The notes: generated by a model from the sequence alone, not told the origin. DNA of 64,000 nt from a virus (IMGVR_UViG_3300042350_003419:1-64000), one strand, 5' to 3'; shown: positions 33,214-39,042, counted from the first letter of the stretch. A program made the numbers and translations.

Positions 33214-33242
33214 TTGACAAACACTAAATATTAACTTATTAT
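33214..33242 (+). promoter_or_regulatory. Sigma70-type promoter with 130-base leader
   Basis: TTGACA (33214-33219), 17 bases, TATTAT (33237-33242). The leader to ATG 33373 holds a hairpin, CCCTG/CAGGG at about 33253-33269. No reading frame or known riboswitch was recognised there. Confidence 0.6.
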
Positions 33243-33372
33243 GAAGAAATCCCTGTTATGAGCAGGGTAATTATTATGAGTCTTTGATCGTGACAATTAG
33301 AGCCGTGGAAGGTGCCTTTTGAGAAAGAGGTGGACCCCCCTTCTATACGGATGCCGAATTCAATTAAACTTA

Positions 33373-34020
33373 ATGCTTAAAAACCTAACAAATGTAACCG
33401 TAGCGATTTTGGGTGCGGTTGCAACATCAGCGGCAACACTGCCAGCACCGAGTATGGCAACATCTTCAGCACTACAACCGCCTTTCGCAATTGTTCCTGA
33501 AGGTCCTACTCAAGAGACAGAGACCAAAGAGGTTGTTCCCGAAAAACCTAAAGTAAAACGATTAGTTTGTAAAGGATGTAATACTAATGAGTCCCGTACT
33601 CTGGAATTCTTACAGAAACGAGGAATCAGTGACAAAAACGCCCTAGCAACCATTATGGGCAATATCCGACAAGAATCTACCTTCACTCCTAATATCTGTG
33701 AAGGTGGTGCTAGAGTGCCTTATCACCAGTGTAGGAGTGGTGGGGTAGGAATACTCCAATGGACAAATGCTCCAAGATATTATGGTCTTGGTAAGTTTGC
33801 CGCTCGTATTGGGGGAGACCCTTCCACACTTGATACTCAATTGCAATATATGATGTATGAAGGTGATTGGAAGATGATTGAGAATCAAATGAAAACACCT
33901 GGCAAATCCATTAATGATTATATGAGACTTGCTAAAAAATGGATACGTTGGGGGCATCATGGTGCCAGAACTGACTTTGCTTATAATTATGCCAACCGAC
34001 TGATCCTAGCAGAAGTTTGA
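33373..34020 (+). CDS. Secreted phage-lysozyme-domain protein
   Basis: 215 aa from ATG 33373. The N-terminus NVTVAILGAVATSAATLPAP looks like a signal or membrane peptide. The C-terminal domain (about 75-210) has LEFLQKRGISDKNALATIMG, IRQESTFTP and GGVGILQWTNAPR, the Phage_lysozyme2 / tail-lysozyme pattern with a likely catalytic Glu in RQES. A second wall-degrading enzyme next to the peptidase-lysozyme. TTG 33319 would add 18 residues. Confidence 0.8.
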   Translation: MLKNLTNVTVAILGAVATSAATLPAPSMATSSALQPPFAIVPEGPTQETETKEVVPEKPKVKRLVCKGCNTNESRTLEFLQKRGISDKNALATIMGNIRQESTFTPNICEGGARVPYHQCRSGGVGILQWTNAPRYYGLGKFAARIGGDPSTLDTQLQYMMYEGDWKMIENQMKTPGKSINDYMRLAKKWIRWGHHGARTDFAYNYANRLILAEV

Positions 34021-34036
34021 CACAATAGAATAACTG

Positions 34037-34077
34037 AAGGGGGGGGGGGTCTTAGTACCCTCCTTTTTTTATAAATA
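34037..34077 (+). terminator. Terminator with 11-G run, fused to a late promoter
   Basis: A run of 11 G (34039-34049) faces ACCCTCC across a short loop, then T7. The last T starts TATAAATA (34070-34077). The stem is imperfect. Confidence 0.75.
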
Positions 34078-34096
34078 ACTAAAAAGTATTCGTAGA

Positions 34097-34549
34097 ATGG
34101 ACGCACAAGAACTTCGCAATCTTCAAGAAGCATATATGGAAGTTTATGAAGAAAAAGGTGATATTAAAGATAGGGATGAAAAAGCATCTAAACAAAAAGC
34201 AGATAATATAATGTCGGGGACAAAAGCAATAACAGCATATCAATCTAGTGCTGGATACATTTCAAAAGGTGAAGGAGAACAAAGGTTAAATACTGTAAAG
34301 AAAAAAATAAACAAAAAATTGGAAAAAAGGAAAGAAAAAGTGGGAAATAGAAATCTTACTTTTTCCAGAACAAAAGGAGATGACGCATTAAAAATGGGAA
34401 AATCTCCAAGAAATCAAAAAGAACAAACAGACCTCTACGACATCATCCTCTCACACCTTCTTGATGAAGGGTATGCCGAAACACCAGAAGCAGCAGAAGC
34501 AATTATGGTGAATATGAGTGAAGAGTGGAGAGAGAGTATTATTGGATGA
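34097..34549 (+). CDS. Modular virion-type protein (150 aa)
   Basis: The N-terminus is LRNLQEAYMEVYEEK; the middle is Lys-rich; the C-terminus is YDIILSHLLDEGYAETPEAA..IMVNMSEEWRESI, a module found at the end of many cyanophage structural proteins in my memory. Same N- and C-module layout as 29661, with a much shorter linker. It overlaps the next gene by four bases. Confidence 0.65.
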   Translation: MDAQELRNLQEAYMEVYEEKGDIKDRDEKASKQKADNIMSGTKAITAYQSSAGYISKGEGEQRLNTVKKKINKKLEKRKEKVGNRNLTFSRTKGDDALKMGKSPRNQKEQTDLYDIILSHLLDEGYAETPEAAEAIMVNMSEEWRESIIG

Positions 34550-34959
34550 ATTTCAATTTTGGAAATAAAAAACCAGATATAAAGCAGTATGCAATTATAG
34601 GAATTGTATTATCTTCTATTATTGCAATACTTTCCCAGTGTACTGGAGTATCTGAAAATGGACTTTGGGATTTATTTGATGAGATTCAAAGAAAATATTT
34701 CCCACAAACTATTCTTAATGAATTTATAATTAAAGATCCTGAAAAACTGAATCGCAGAATTGGCAGAGATGTTGATAGAGAAATTCAAAATGTAACTTCA
34801 GAATATGATCGTATTATTGAAGAAGCAGATCAAAAATATAAACCAAAATATGTTGATGAAAAGAATGATGAAAGTGTCTGCTATACTGATGAATGTAAGG
34901 CACTTGCACCTCCAATGAGAATTTGTGCAGTTTGGGTAGAAGATTGTCCAAAAAACTGA
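34546..34959 (+). CDS. Membrane-anchored protein with Cys-containing tail
   Basis: 137 aa. One membrane helix IIGIVLSSIIAILSQCTGV (about 17-35), then an acidic helical stretch, and a C-terminal Cys-rich end (CYTDECKALAPPMRICAVW). With two lytic enzymes nearby it could be an inner-membrane spanin-like protein, but no outer partner was identified. Coupled to 34097 by overlap. Confidence 0.55.
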   Translation: MNFNFGNKKPDIKQYAIIGIVLSSIIAILSQCTGVSENGLWDLFDEIQRKYFPQTILNEFIIKDPEKLNRRIGRDVDREIQNVTSEYDRIIEEADQKYKPKYVDEKNDESVCYTDECKALAPPMRICAVWVEDCPKN

Positions 34960-34996
34960 CTATATAAACATATCCTATTTTATTTTGGAGATTATT

Positions 34997-35185
34997 ATGT
35001 CCGTATCACAAGAACTACTGAGTGCTGTTGAAGCATGGAAAGTAGAAGACGAAAAGTTTGCTGCTGGCAATAGTGCAGCAGGAACTCGTGCTCGTAAGGC
35101 ACTTCAGGAGATTGCCAAGCTGGTCAAGGCACGTAGAACCGAGATTACCGAAGAAAAGAACGCTCGTAAGGAAGCAAAGGGTTGA
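34997..35185 (+). CDS. Histone H1 / Hc1-like small DNA-binding protein
   Basis: 62 aa. KFAAGNSAAGTRARKALQEI followed by KLVKARRTEITEEKNARKE matches the Hc1-like pattern F..GN.AAGTRARK.LQ.. with R/K-rich helices. Such proteins compact DNA. In a phage it may bind phage DNA late or alter host chromatin. GGAG lies upstream; the tail overlaps the tRNA-bank promoter. Confidence 0.7.
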   Translation: MSVSQELLSAVEAWKVEDEKFAAGNSAAGTRARKALQEIAKLVKARRTEITEEKNARKEAKG

Positions 35186-35210
35186 CTTTAGTGCCCTGAT
35201 GCCTTATAGT
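35182..35210 (+). promoter_or_regulatory. Promoter of the tRNA bank
   Basis: TTGACT (35182-35187), 17 bases, TATAGT (35205-35210). The next 88 bases before tRNA-Arg hold a GGAGGT...ACCTCC stem and no convincing gene. Confidence 0.65.
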
Positions 35211-35298
35211 GGTATCACGGGTGAAGGAGGTCCAAACTTCTTATAAATCCCACACCTCCCATGCCTCTCAACGATGCACAAACAGGGAGGTTCCTTAT

Positions 35299-35371
35299 GT
35301 CCCGTTAGCTCAGGAGACAGAGCAATTCTCTTCTAAAGAATCGGTCGTGGGTGCGAATCCTACACGGGACG
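35299..35371 (+). tRNA. tRNA-Arg(UCU)
   Basis: Acceptor GTCCCGT/ACGGGAC, anticodon loop CTTCTAA (UCU). Reads AGA, a codon used heavily in the sugar island at 45-58 kb. Confidence 0.95.
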
Positions 35372-35396
35372 CTTTCGAATAATGCTATATTACTTG

Positions 35397-35404
35397 TATA
35401 AATA
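35397..35404 (+). promoter_or_regulatory. Late promoter
   Basis: TATAAATA 22 bases before ATG 35426, in a gap of the tRNA bank. Confidence 0.65.
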
Positions 35405-35425
35405 AACACACTTAGGTCGAAAACA

Positions 35426-35524
35426 ATGTCTTTCCAAATGAACAAACAGATTATTACCAGCGATTGCCGCTATTGGCATATCGAGGGTACTCCCCTGTTT
35501 GCGAATATGGAAAAACATATGTAA
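35426..35524 (+). CDS. 32-aa peptide with its own promoter and terminator
   Basis: MSFQMNKQIITSDCRYWHIE then GTPLFANMEKHM. It has a dedicated late promoter and terminator, so it is a strong late monocistron between tRNA-Arg and tRNA-Lys. One Cys and a Trp; no membrane helix; no family recognised. The isolated expression unit is the main support. Confidence 0.6.
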   Translation: MSFQMNKQIITSDCRYWHIEGTPLFANMEKHM

Positions 35525-35548
35525 GATGTAATCCATAAAAGCAAAAGA

Positions 35549-35585
35549 AAGGGGAGAGAAACCAAAAGTTTTCTCCCCTTTTTTA
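35549..35585 (+). terminator. Terminator of the 32-aa gene
   Basis: A long stem AAGGGGAGA..AAC / GTTTTCTCCCCTT with one bulge, then T-run. Ends the short late transcript. Confidence 0.85.
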
Positions 35586-35706
35586 TTGCCTGTGACAGTT
35601 TCCTAAGTGTCCACCAATCTCCCCCCAGAGACCAAACGGTGATATTCTTAAAGGGTGGTTGAGAGACCACCAGCACATCGACAACCGAATATTTTCCACA
35701 TTATAT

Positions 35707-35779
35707 GGGTCTGTAACTCAGTTGGTAGAGTAGCGGGCTTTTAACCTGTAAGTCGTCGGTTCGATCCCGACCAGACCCA
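35707..35779 (+). tRNA. tRNA-Lys(UUU)
   Basis: Acceptor GGGTCTG/CAGACCC, anticodon loop CTTTTAA (UUU), T-arm GGTTCGATCC. Confidence 0.95.
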
Positions 35780-35783
35780 TCGT

Positions 35784-35865
35784 GGGAGGATTTCCGAGTG
35801 GCTAAAGGAATCTGACTGTAAATCAGACGGCTCTGCCTTCGCAGGTTCGAATCCTGCTCCTCCCA
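35784..35865 (+). tRNA. tRNA-Tyr(GUA)
   Basis: Class II. Acceptor GGGAGGA/TCCTCCC, anticodon loop CTGTAAA (GUA), extended variable arm. Confidence 0.94.
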
Positions 35866-35869
35866 CCTT

Positions 35870-35943
35870 GACCCATTAGTGTAGCGGTCTATCACGCCAC
35901 CCTGTCACGGTGGAGATCACGGGTTCAAATCCCGTATGGGTCG
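35870..35943 (+). tRNA. tRNA-Asp(GUC)
   Basis: Acceptor GACCCAT/ATGGGTC, anticodon loop CTGTCAC (GUC). Confidence 0.95.
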
Positions 35944-35944
35944 T

Positions 35945-35987
35945 TGCTACTCTGCCTATGGAGTGTTCCTCCTTGGCGGTTGTAGCA
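35945..35987 (+). ncRNA. Structured spacer RNA between tRNAs
   Basis: TGCTAC (35945-35950) pairs with GTAGCA (35982-35987); GCC/GGC and GGAG/CTCC stems nest inside. At 43 nt it resembles in size the two related RNAs at 36577 and 36736 but shares no sequence. Confidence 0.35.
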
Positions 35988-35991
35988 TCAA

Positions 35992-36063
35992 GTTCCTATC
36001 GACTAGCGGTTAGGTCACTACCCTTTCAAGGTGGCAGCACGGGTTCGAATCCCGTTAGGAATA
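35992..36063 (+). tRNA. tRNA-Glu(UUC)
   Basis: Acceptor GTTCCTA/TAGGAAT (first pair G-U), anticodon loop CTTTCAA (UUC). Confidence 0.93.
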
Positions 36064-36067
36064 CTAT

Positions 36068-36140
36068 GGAAACATAGCTTAGTTGGTAAAGCATTCGACT
36101 GATAATCGAAAGACCACTGGTTCGAGTCCAGTTGTTTCCA
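36068..36140 (+). tRNA. tRNA-Ile(GAU)
   Basis: Acceptor GGAAACA/TGTTTCC, anticodon loop CTGATAA (GAU). Confidence 0.95.
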
Positions 36141-36142
36141 TT

Positions 36143-36232
36143 GGAAGTGTGGCAGAGTGGCTTAATGCAGCGGTTTGCTAAACCGCCGATGTCTTTAAGA
36201 GGCATCCGTTGGTTCAAATCCAACCACTTCCG
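36143..36232 (+). tRNA. tRNA-Ser(GCU)
   Basis: Class II, 90 nt. Acceptor GGAAGTG/CACTTCC, anticodon loop TTGCTAA (GCU), long variable arm, discriminator G. Confidence 0.95.
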
Positions 36233-36236
36233 CCTC

Positions 36237-36308
36237 AGCAGTATAGCTCAGTGGTAGAGTACGGGTTTCATACGCCTATGGTCGGTAGTTCAAATCTACC
36301 TACTGCTA
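36237..36308 (+). tRNA. tRNA-Met(CAU)
   Basis: Acceptor AGCAGTA/TACTGCT, loop TTCATAC (CAU). The anticodon stem has a C-A mismatch. It could instead be a minor Ile tRNA read after C34 modification. Confidence 0.88.
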
Positions 36309-36309
36309 T

Positions 36310-36380
36310 GTGTCGTTAGTCTAATGGTAAGACAGGAGATTGTGGTTCTCTGTATGAGGGTTCGATTCCCTCACGGCACC
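36310..36380 (+). tRNA. tRNA-His(GUG)
   Basis: Acceptor GTGTCGT/ACGGCAC, loop TTGTGGT (GUG), discriminator C. The base before position 1 is T, so G-1 would be added after transcription. Confidence 0.92.
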
Positions 36381-36384
36381 CCAT

Positions 36385-36456
36385 TCTGAGGTCGCCAAGT
36401 GGTAAGGCAGCGGGTTTTGGTCCCGCCATTCGTGGGTTCGAATCCTACCCTCAGAA
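36385..36456 (+). tRNA. tRNA-Gln(UUG)
   Basis: Acceptor TCTGAGG/CCTCAGA, anticodon loop TTTTGGT (UUG). Confidence 0.93.
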
Positions 36457-36459
36457 TTT

Positions 36460-36533
36460 GTCCTCTTAGCTCAGTGGAATAGAGCAATCGGCTACGAACC
36501 GATGTGTCGTAGGTTCAAATCCTACAGAGGACG
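36460..36533 (+). tRNA. tRNA-Arg(ACG)
   Basis: Acceptor GTCCTCT/AGAGGAC, anticodon loop CTACGAA (ACG). Confidence 0.95.
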
Positions 36534-36534
36534 C

Positions 36535-36563
36535 TTGACAAACTTCTTAAAGTTTGTTACTAT
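36535..36563 (+). promoter_or_regulatory. Promoter with inverted repeat across its spacer
   Basis: TTGACA (36535-36540), 17 bases, TACTAT (36558-36563). ACAAACTT (36538-36545) pairs perfectly with AAGTTTGT (36550-36557). It would start the small RNA at 36577 and the tRNAs after it. Confidence 0.7.
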
Positions 36564-36576
36564 ATAAATTGTTGGA

Positions 36577-36621
36577 GGTTAAGTCCCTGTTATGTCCTTA
36601 TGAGATATATTACACTTAACC
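36577..36621 (+). ncRNA. 45-nt structured RNA, copy 1
   Basis: Outer stem GGTTAAGT/ACTTAACC (8 bp, perfect). Inner stem TATGTC/GATATA around a CTTATGA loop. The sequence between is nearly identical to copy 2 (36736), and the differences keep the pairing. Lies between tRNA-Arg and tRNA-Ala, right after a promoter. Compare the unknown stable RNAs in the T4 tRNA cluster. Confidence 0.65.
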
Positions 36622-36627
36622 CATCTT

Positions 36628-36700
36628 GGGGAATTAACTCAGTTGGTAGAGTATCGCCTTTGCAAGGCGGGTGTCAGGAGTTCGAGTCTCCTATTCTCCA
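36628..36700 (+). tRNA. tRNA-Ala(UGC)
   Basis: Acceptor GGGGAAT/ATTCTCC (one G-U), anticodon loop TTTGCAA (UGC). A TGGAGA..TTCTCCA hairpin follows, partly repeating its 3' end. Confidence 0.94.
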
Positions 36701-36735
36701 TTGGAGATTTATTCTCCATATATAAAAGTGATAGA

Positions 36736-36780
36736 GCGTAAGTCCCTGTTATATCCTTATGAGGTATATCACACTTATGC
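36736..36780 (+). ncRNA. 45-nt structured RNA, copy 2
   Basis: Outer stem GCGTAAGT/ACTTATGC: pair 2 is C-G where copy 1 has G-C, and pair 3 is G-U for U-A. Inner stem TATATC/GGTATA keeps pairing with U-G and A-U. Core shared with copy 1: AGTCCCTGTTAT and TCCTTATGAG. Confidence 0.65.
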
Positions 36781-36786
36781 CATCAT

Positions 36787-36858
36787 TCCGAGTAGCCCGC
36801 AAGGTGCGGGAGCAAACTGTTAATTTGTTATAGGTCAGTTCGATTCTGACACTCGGAG
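36787..36858 (+). tRNA. tRNA-Asn(GUU) with unusual D-arm
   Basis: Acceptor TCCGAGT/ACTCGGA, loop CTGTTAA (GUU), discriminator G. The D-arm region is CCCGC-AAGGT-GCGGG, a strong 5-bp stem with a 5-base loop, and position 8 is A rather than U. Confidence 0.85.
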
Positions 36859-36861
36859 TTT

Positions 36862-36913
36862 TACCCTTGAAATATGCTATTATTATAAATAGTAATAAAA
36901 TATTTGTAGGGTA
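36862..36913 (+). promoter_or_regulatory. Hairpin enclosing a late promoter and covering a start codon
   Basis: TACCCT (36862-36867) pairs with AGGGTA (36908-36913), and AAATAT (36870-36875) with ATATTT (36900-36905). TATAAATA (36884-36891) is inside. The 3' arm includes the A of ATG 36913 and the only ribosome-site-like bases. Confidence 0.68.
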
Positions 36914-37473
36914 TGTCTAATAAAAAAGCAGTTTCTGATTATAGAAGAAGAGCAAAAGAATATGCTTTAAAAGCATTTAAAGAAAAATGTGGAATATGTG
37001 GATATAATAAATGTATCGGGGCATTAGAGTTTCATCACTTAAATCCTGATGAAAAAGATTTTGGTTTATCTTCAAAAGGAGTAACTCGTGCTTGGAGTAA
37101 AGTTTCTGATGAACTCAAAAAATGTGTTTGTCTTTGTGCTAACTGTCACAGAGAAGTTCATAATGATATTACCAGTATTCCAGATGATGTGGTAAGATTT
37201 GATGAGGAATATACTATTTGGAAAAGTGAGTTTACTAAAAAAATGATTCCTTGTCCAGTATGTAATTCTGAAATGTCTATTAGGCAGAAATATTGCTCTG
37301 ATAAATGTGCTAAAAAGGTTAGAGAAAAGGCAAACTATCCAAGTGATGAAGAACTTTTAGAAATGGTTAAAAGTTATGGTTATTCTCATACTGGTAGAGT
37401 TTTTGGTGTAAATGGAAATTCTATTAAAAAAAGATTACAGCGACGAGGACTATTGACAACTACGTCAAAATAA
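36913..37473 (+). CDS. HNH endonuclease in the tRNA bank
   Basis: 186 aa. CGICGYNKC..LEFHHLNPDEK and CLCANCHREVH form an HNH nuclease with a zinc-binding Cys set (about 26-86). A second knuckle CPVCNSEMSIRQKYCSDKC and a C-terminal helix-turn-helix (GYSHTGRVFGVNGNSIKKRL) follow. It is a free-standing homing gene placed between tRNA-Asn and tRNA-Thr, expressed late behind a hairpin. Confidence 0.88.
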   Translation: MSNKKAVSDYRRRAKEYALKAFKEKCGICGYNKCIGALEFHHLNPDEKDFGLSSKGVTRAWSKVSDELKKCVCLCANCHREVHNDITSIPDDVVRFDEEYTIWKSEFTKKMIPCPVCNSEMSIRQKYCSDKCAKKVREKANYPSDEELLEMVKSYGYSHTGRVFGVNGNSIKKRLQRRGLLTTTSK

Positions 37474-37495
37474 TGTAACATATATAAGTCGGTTC

Positions 37496-37640
37496 TGGGT
37501 GGAACTCCCAGAAGTTCCGTTAGGGACTGTCCTTTGTAGGTTCGATACCTACATCTTCCTTATGGGAGATAAGAACGGCTACTGGAAACCTTACTAAATC
37601 CTAAGTTTTCTTAGGTCGGGGATTTGATCACCCCCGTGTT
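37496..37640 (+). other. Gene-free stretch with an orphan tRNA T-arm
   Basis: GTAGG-TTCGATA-CCTAC near 37540 is a good T-arm followed by ATCTTCC, but no matching 5' acceptor or anticodon arm is found upstream. GGAACT/AGTTCC, CCTAAG/CTTAGG and CGGGG/CCCCG stems are also present. Possibly a decayed tRNA left beside the endonuclease insertion. Confidence 0.4.
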
Positions 37641-37711
37641 GCCCTATAAGCATTGTGGTGATGCAGCAGTTTTGTAAACTGCAGAGAACAGTTCAATTCT
37701 GTTATGGGGCT
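37641..37711 (+). tRNA. tRNA-Thr(UGU)
   Basis: Acceptor GCCCTAT/ATGGGGC (one U-G), anticodon loop TTTGTAA (UGU). Confidence 0.93.
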
Positions 37712-37739
37712 TGACATAATACTCATTATGTCATATACT
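37711..37739 (+). promoter_or_regulatory. Promoter with inverted repeat across its spacer
   Basis: TTGACA (37711-37716), 17 bases, TATACT (37734-37739). TGACATAAT (37712-37720) pairs perfectly with ATTATGTCA (37725-37733). It drives tRNA-Gly, after a 50-base leader with GGCA/TGCC and GGGAGA/TCTCCC stems. Confidence 0.7.
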
Positions 37740-37789
37740 TCATATGTCCGTGTGAAGGCAAGTGCCGGGAGAGTCAAATCTCCCACATT

Positions 37790-37861
37790 GCGGATTTAAT
37801 TCAGTGGTAGAATGGCTGCCTTCCAAGCAGTTCGTCAGGGGTTCGAATCCCCTAATCCGCT
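37790..37861 (+). tRNA. tRNA-Gly(UCC)
   Basis: Acceptor GCGGATT/AATCCGC, anticodon loop CTTCCAA (UCC). Confidence 0.95.
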
Positions 37862-37862
37862 T

Positions 37863-37890
37863 GCTCCATAATTCCTGGAGCTTCTAAATA
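37863..37890 (+). promoter_or_regulatory. Weak terminator and late promoter
   Basis: GCTCC (37863-37867) pairs with GGAGC (37877-37881). CTAAATA (37884-37890) lies 29 bases before ATG 37920. Confidence 0.6.
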
Positions 37891-37919
37891 AACACTGTAG
37901 TTGTAAATCTTAACACAAT

Positions 37920-38804
37920 ATGACTTTTCAAAATATTATTGCTGCCGGTGTAGTTGCTGCGTCTTCTATCGCTTCTCCTGCAATGGCACAAGTCACCAGC
38001 GTTAAGCAACTGGGTGATGTTCAACCCACCCAGTGGTCTTATCAAGCAATCACTAATCTGGTAGAGCGTTACGGTTGTGTTGCTGGTTATCCTGATGGCA
38101 CTTTCCGTCCCGGTCAACCTGCTACTCGTGCTGAACTTGCTGCTCTGACGAATGCCTGCCTTGACCGCATTAGTGAGTATCAAACCGCTGCTGATGCTGC
38201 TCTTGCCGCTGCCCTGCGTGCTGAATTCTCTAAAGAGATTGCTGCAACCAATACTCGTGTGAGTGCTCTTGAGGTTGCTGCTGCTCAAAAGGCACAAGGA
38301 GTTGGTAACTATCTAGGTGTTGGTGTGCTTCTCGATCAGCAAGGTGTTGCTGGCAATGGTTACAGTGCTCAGCGTACTGTTTCTGGTGCCACGATTCAAG
38401 CACGATATGCCGTGAAGAACTTCACTAATCTGAATGCTGTTTCGGTCCGCCCCTATGCCAACCTTGTTGGTAGTCCTGCTGGTCAAATCGGTGCTGGTGG
38501 TGGTGCTCTGGTTTCCTATGATTGGAGTATTTCCCGTGCCAAGAGTGGTGTGAGTCGTGCCAATGTGTATGCTGGTGCTGGTTATCAGATTCCTTTCGTG
38601 AATGAAACTGCTGCTAACTATCAGTCTGCTGTCGGCAATCGTGGTCAATTTGTTCTTGCTCTTGGAGTCGAAGGTCGTATCAGCAATTCACTCGTTGGTT
38701 TTGCTGACCTGAAGTTCCCTACCACCAATTCTGCTAACAGTTACGGTGCTACCAATGGAACTTACTCACCAGTCTTCACTACTGGTCTTGGTTTCAAGTT
38801 CTGA
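37920..38804 (+). CDS. Cyanobacterial-type porin (SLH domain plus beta-barrel)
   Basis: 294 aa. A signal peptide (residues 1-23) ends AMA|Q. An S-layer homology domain follows: VKQLGDVQPTQWSYQAI, YGCVAGYPDGTFRPGQPATR. Then a helical spacer and a glycine-rich beta-barrel with a closing FTTGLGFKF (terminal Phe, outer-membrane signature). This is the layout of cyanobacterial outer-membrane porins, in a shortened form. It might alter host permeability or be carried on the virion. It has a late promoter. Confidence 0.85.
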   Translation: MTFQNIIAAGVVAASSIASPAMAQVTSVKQLGDVQPTQWSYQAITNLVERYGCVAGYPDGTFRPGQPATRAELAALTNACLDRISEYQTAADAALAAALRAEFSKEIAATNTRVSALEVAAAQKAQGVGNYLGVGVLLDQQGVAGNGYSAQRTVSGATIQARYAVKNFTNLNAVSVRPYANLVGSPAGQIGAGGGALVSYDWSISRAKSGVSRANVYAGAGYQIPFVNETAANYQSAVGNRGQFVLALGVEGRISNSLVGFADLKFPTTNSANSYGATNGTYSPVFTTGLGFKF

Positions 38805-38827
38805 TATTTGAATACATAGTGTGAATT

Positions 38828-38862
38828 GGGGAGTTGACAACGACTCCCCTTTTCAGTATAAT
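38828..38862 (+). terminator. Terminator with -35 box in its loop
   Basis: GGGGAGT (38828-38834) pairs with ACTCCCC (38843-38849), then T4. TTGACA (38834-38839) sits at the loop and TATAAT (38857-38862) follows after 17 bases. Confidence 0.87.
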
Positions 38863-38883
38863 AAGTATCGAGTCAGGAGGATT

Positions 38884-39042
38884 ATGTCTCTTATATCCCA
38901 AATGGACCGCCAAATGGTTATTGAAGCACTTGAATATTACGTTCAGAAACTCAAAGAAGATAACTGCACCGAGAATTCTATTACTGCATTTCAAACACTT
39001 CTTAATTGGATAGAACTGGAGTATTATAAGAATGAAAATTAA
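38884..39042 (+). CDS. Hypothetical protein (52 aa)
   Basis: MSLISQMDRQMVIEALEYYV then an acidic helix ending NWIELEYYKNEN. AGGAGG at 38875-38880 is a perfect ribosome site, and an early promoter lies just upstream. Overlaps the next gene by 11 bases. Unknown function. Confidence 0.65.
   Translation: MSLISQMDRQMVIEALEYYVQKLKEDNCTENSITAFQTLLNWIELEYYKNEN

Noticed and set aside
35190-35298. Two 15-codon ORFs before tRNA-Arg (starting MPYSG and MPLND)
   Set aside because: Too short, no ribosome site of note, and the second ends inside the tRNA; treated as leader.
36702-36720. TGGAGA..TTCTCCA after tRNA-Ala as an attachment site
   Set aside because: A local hairpin with part of the tRNA 3' end; no integrase gene is present and T4-like cyanophages are lytic.
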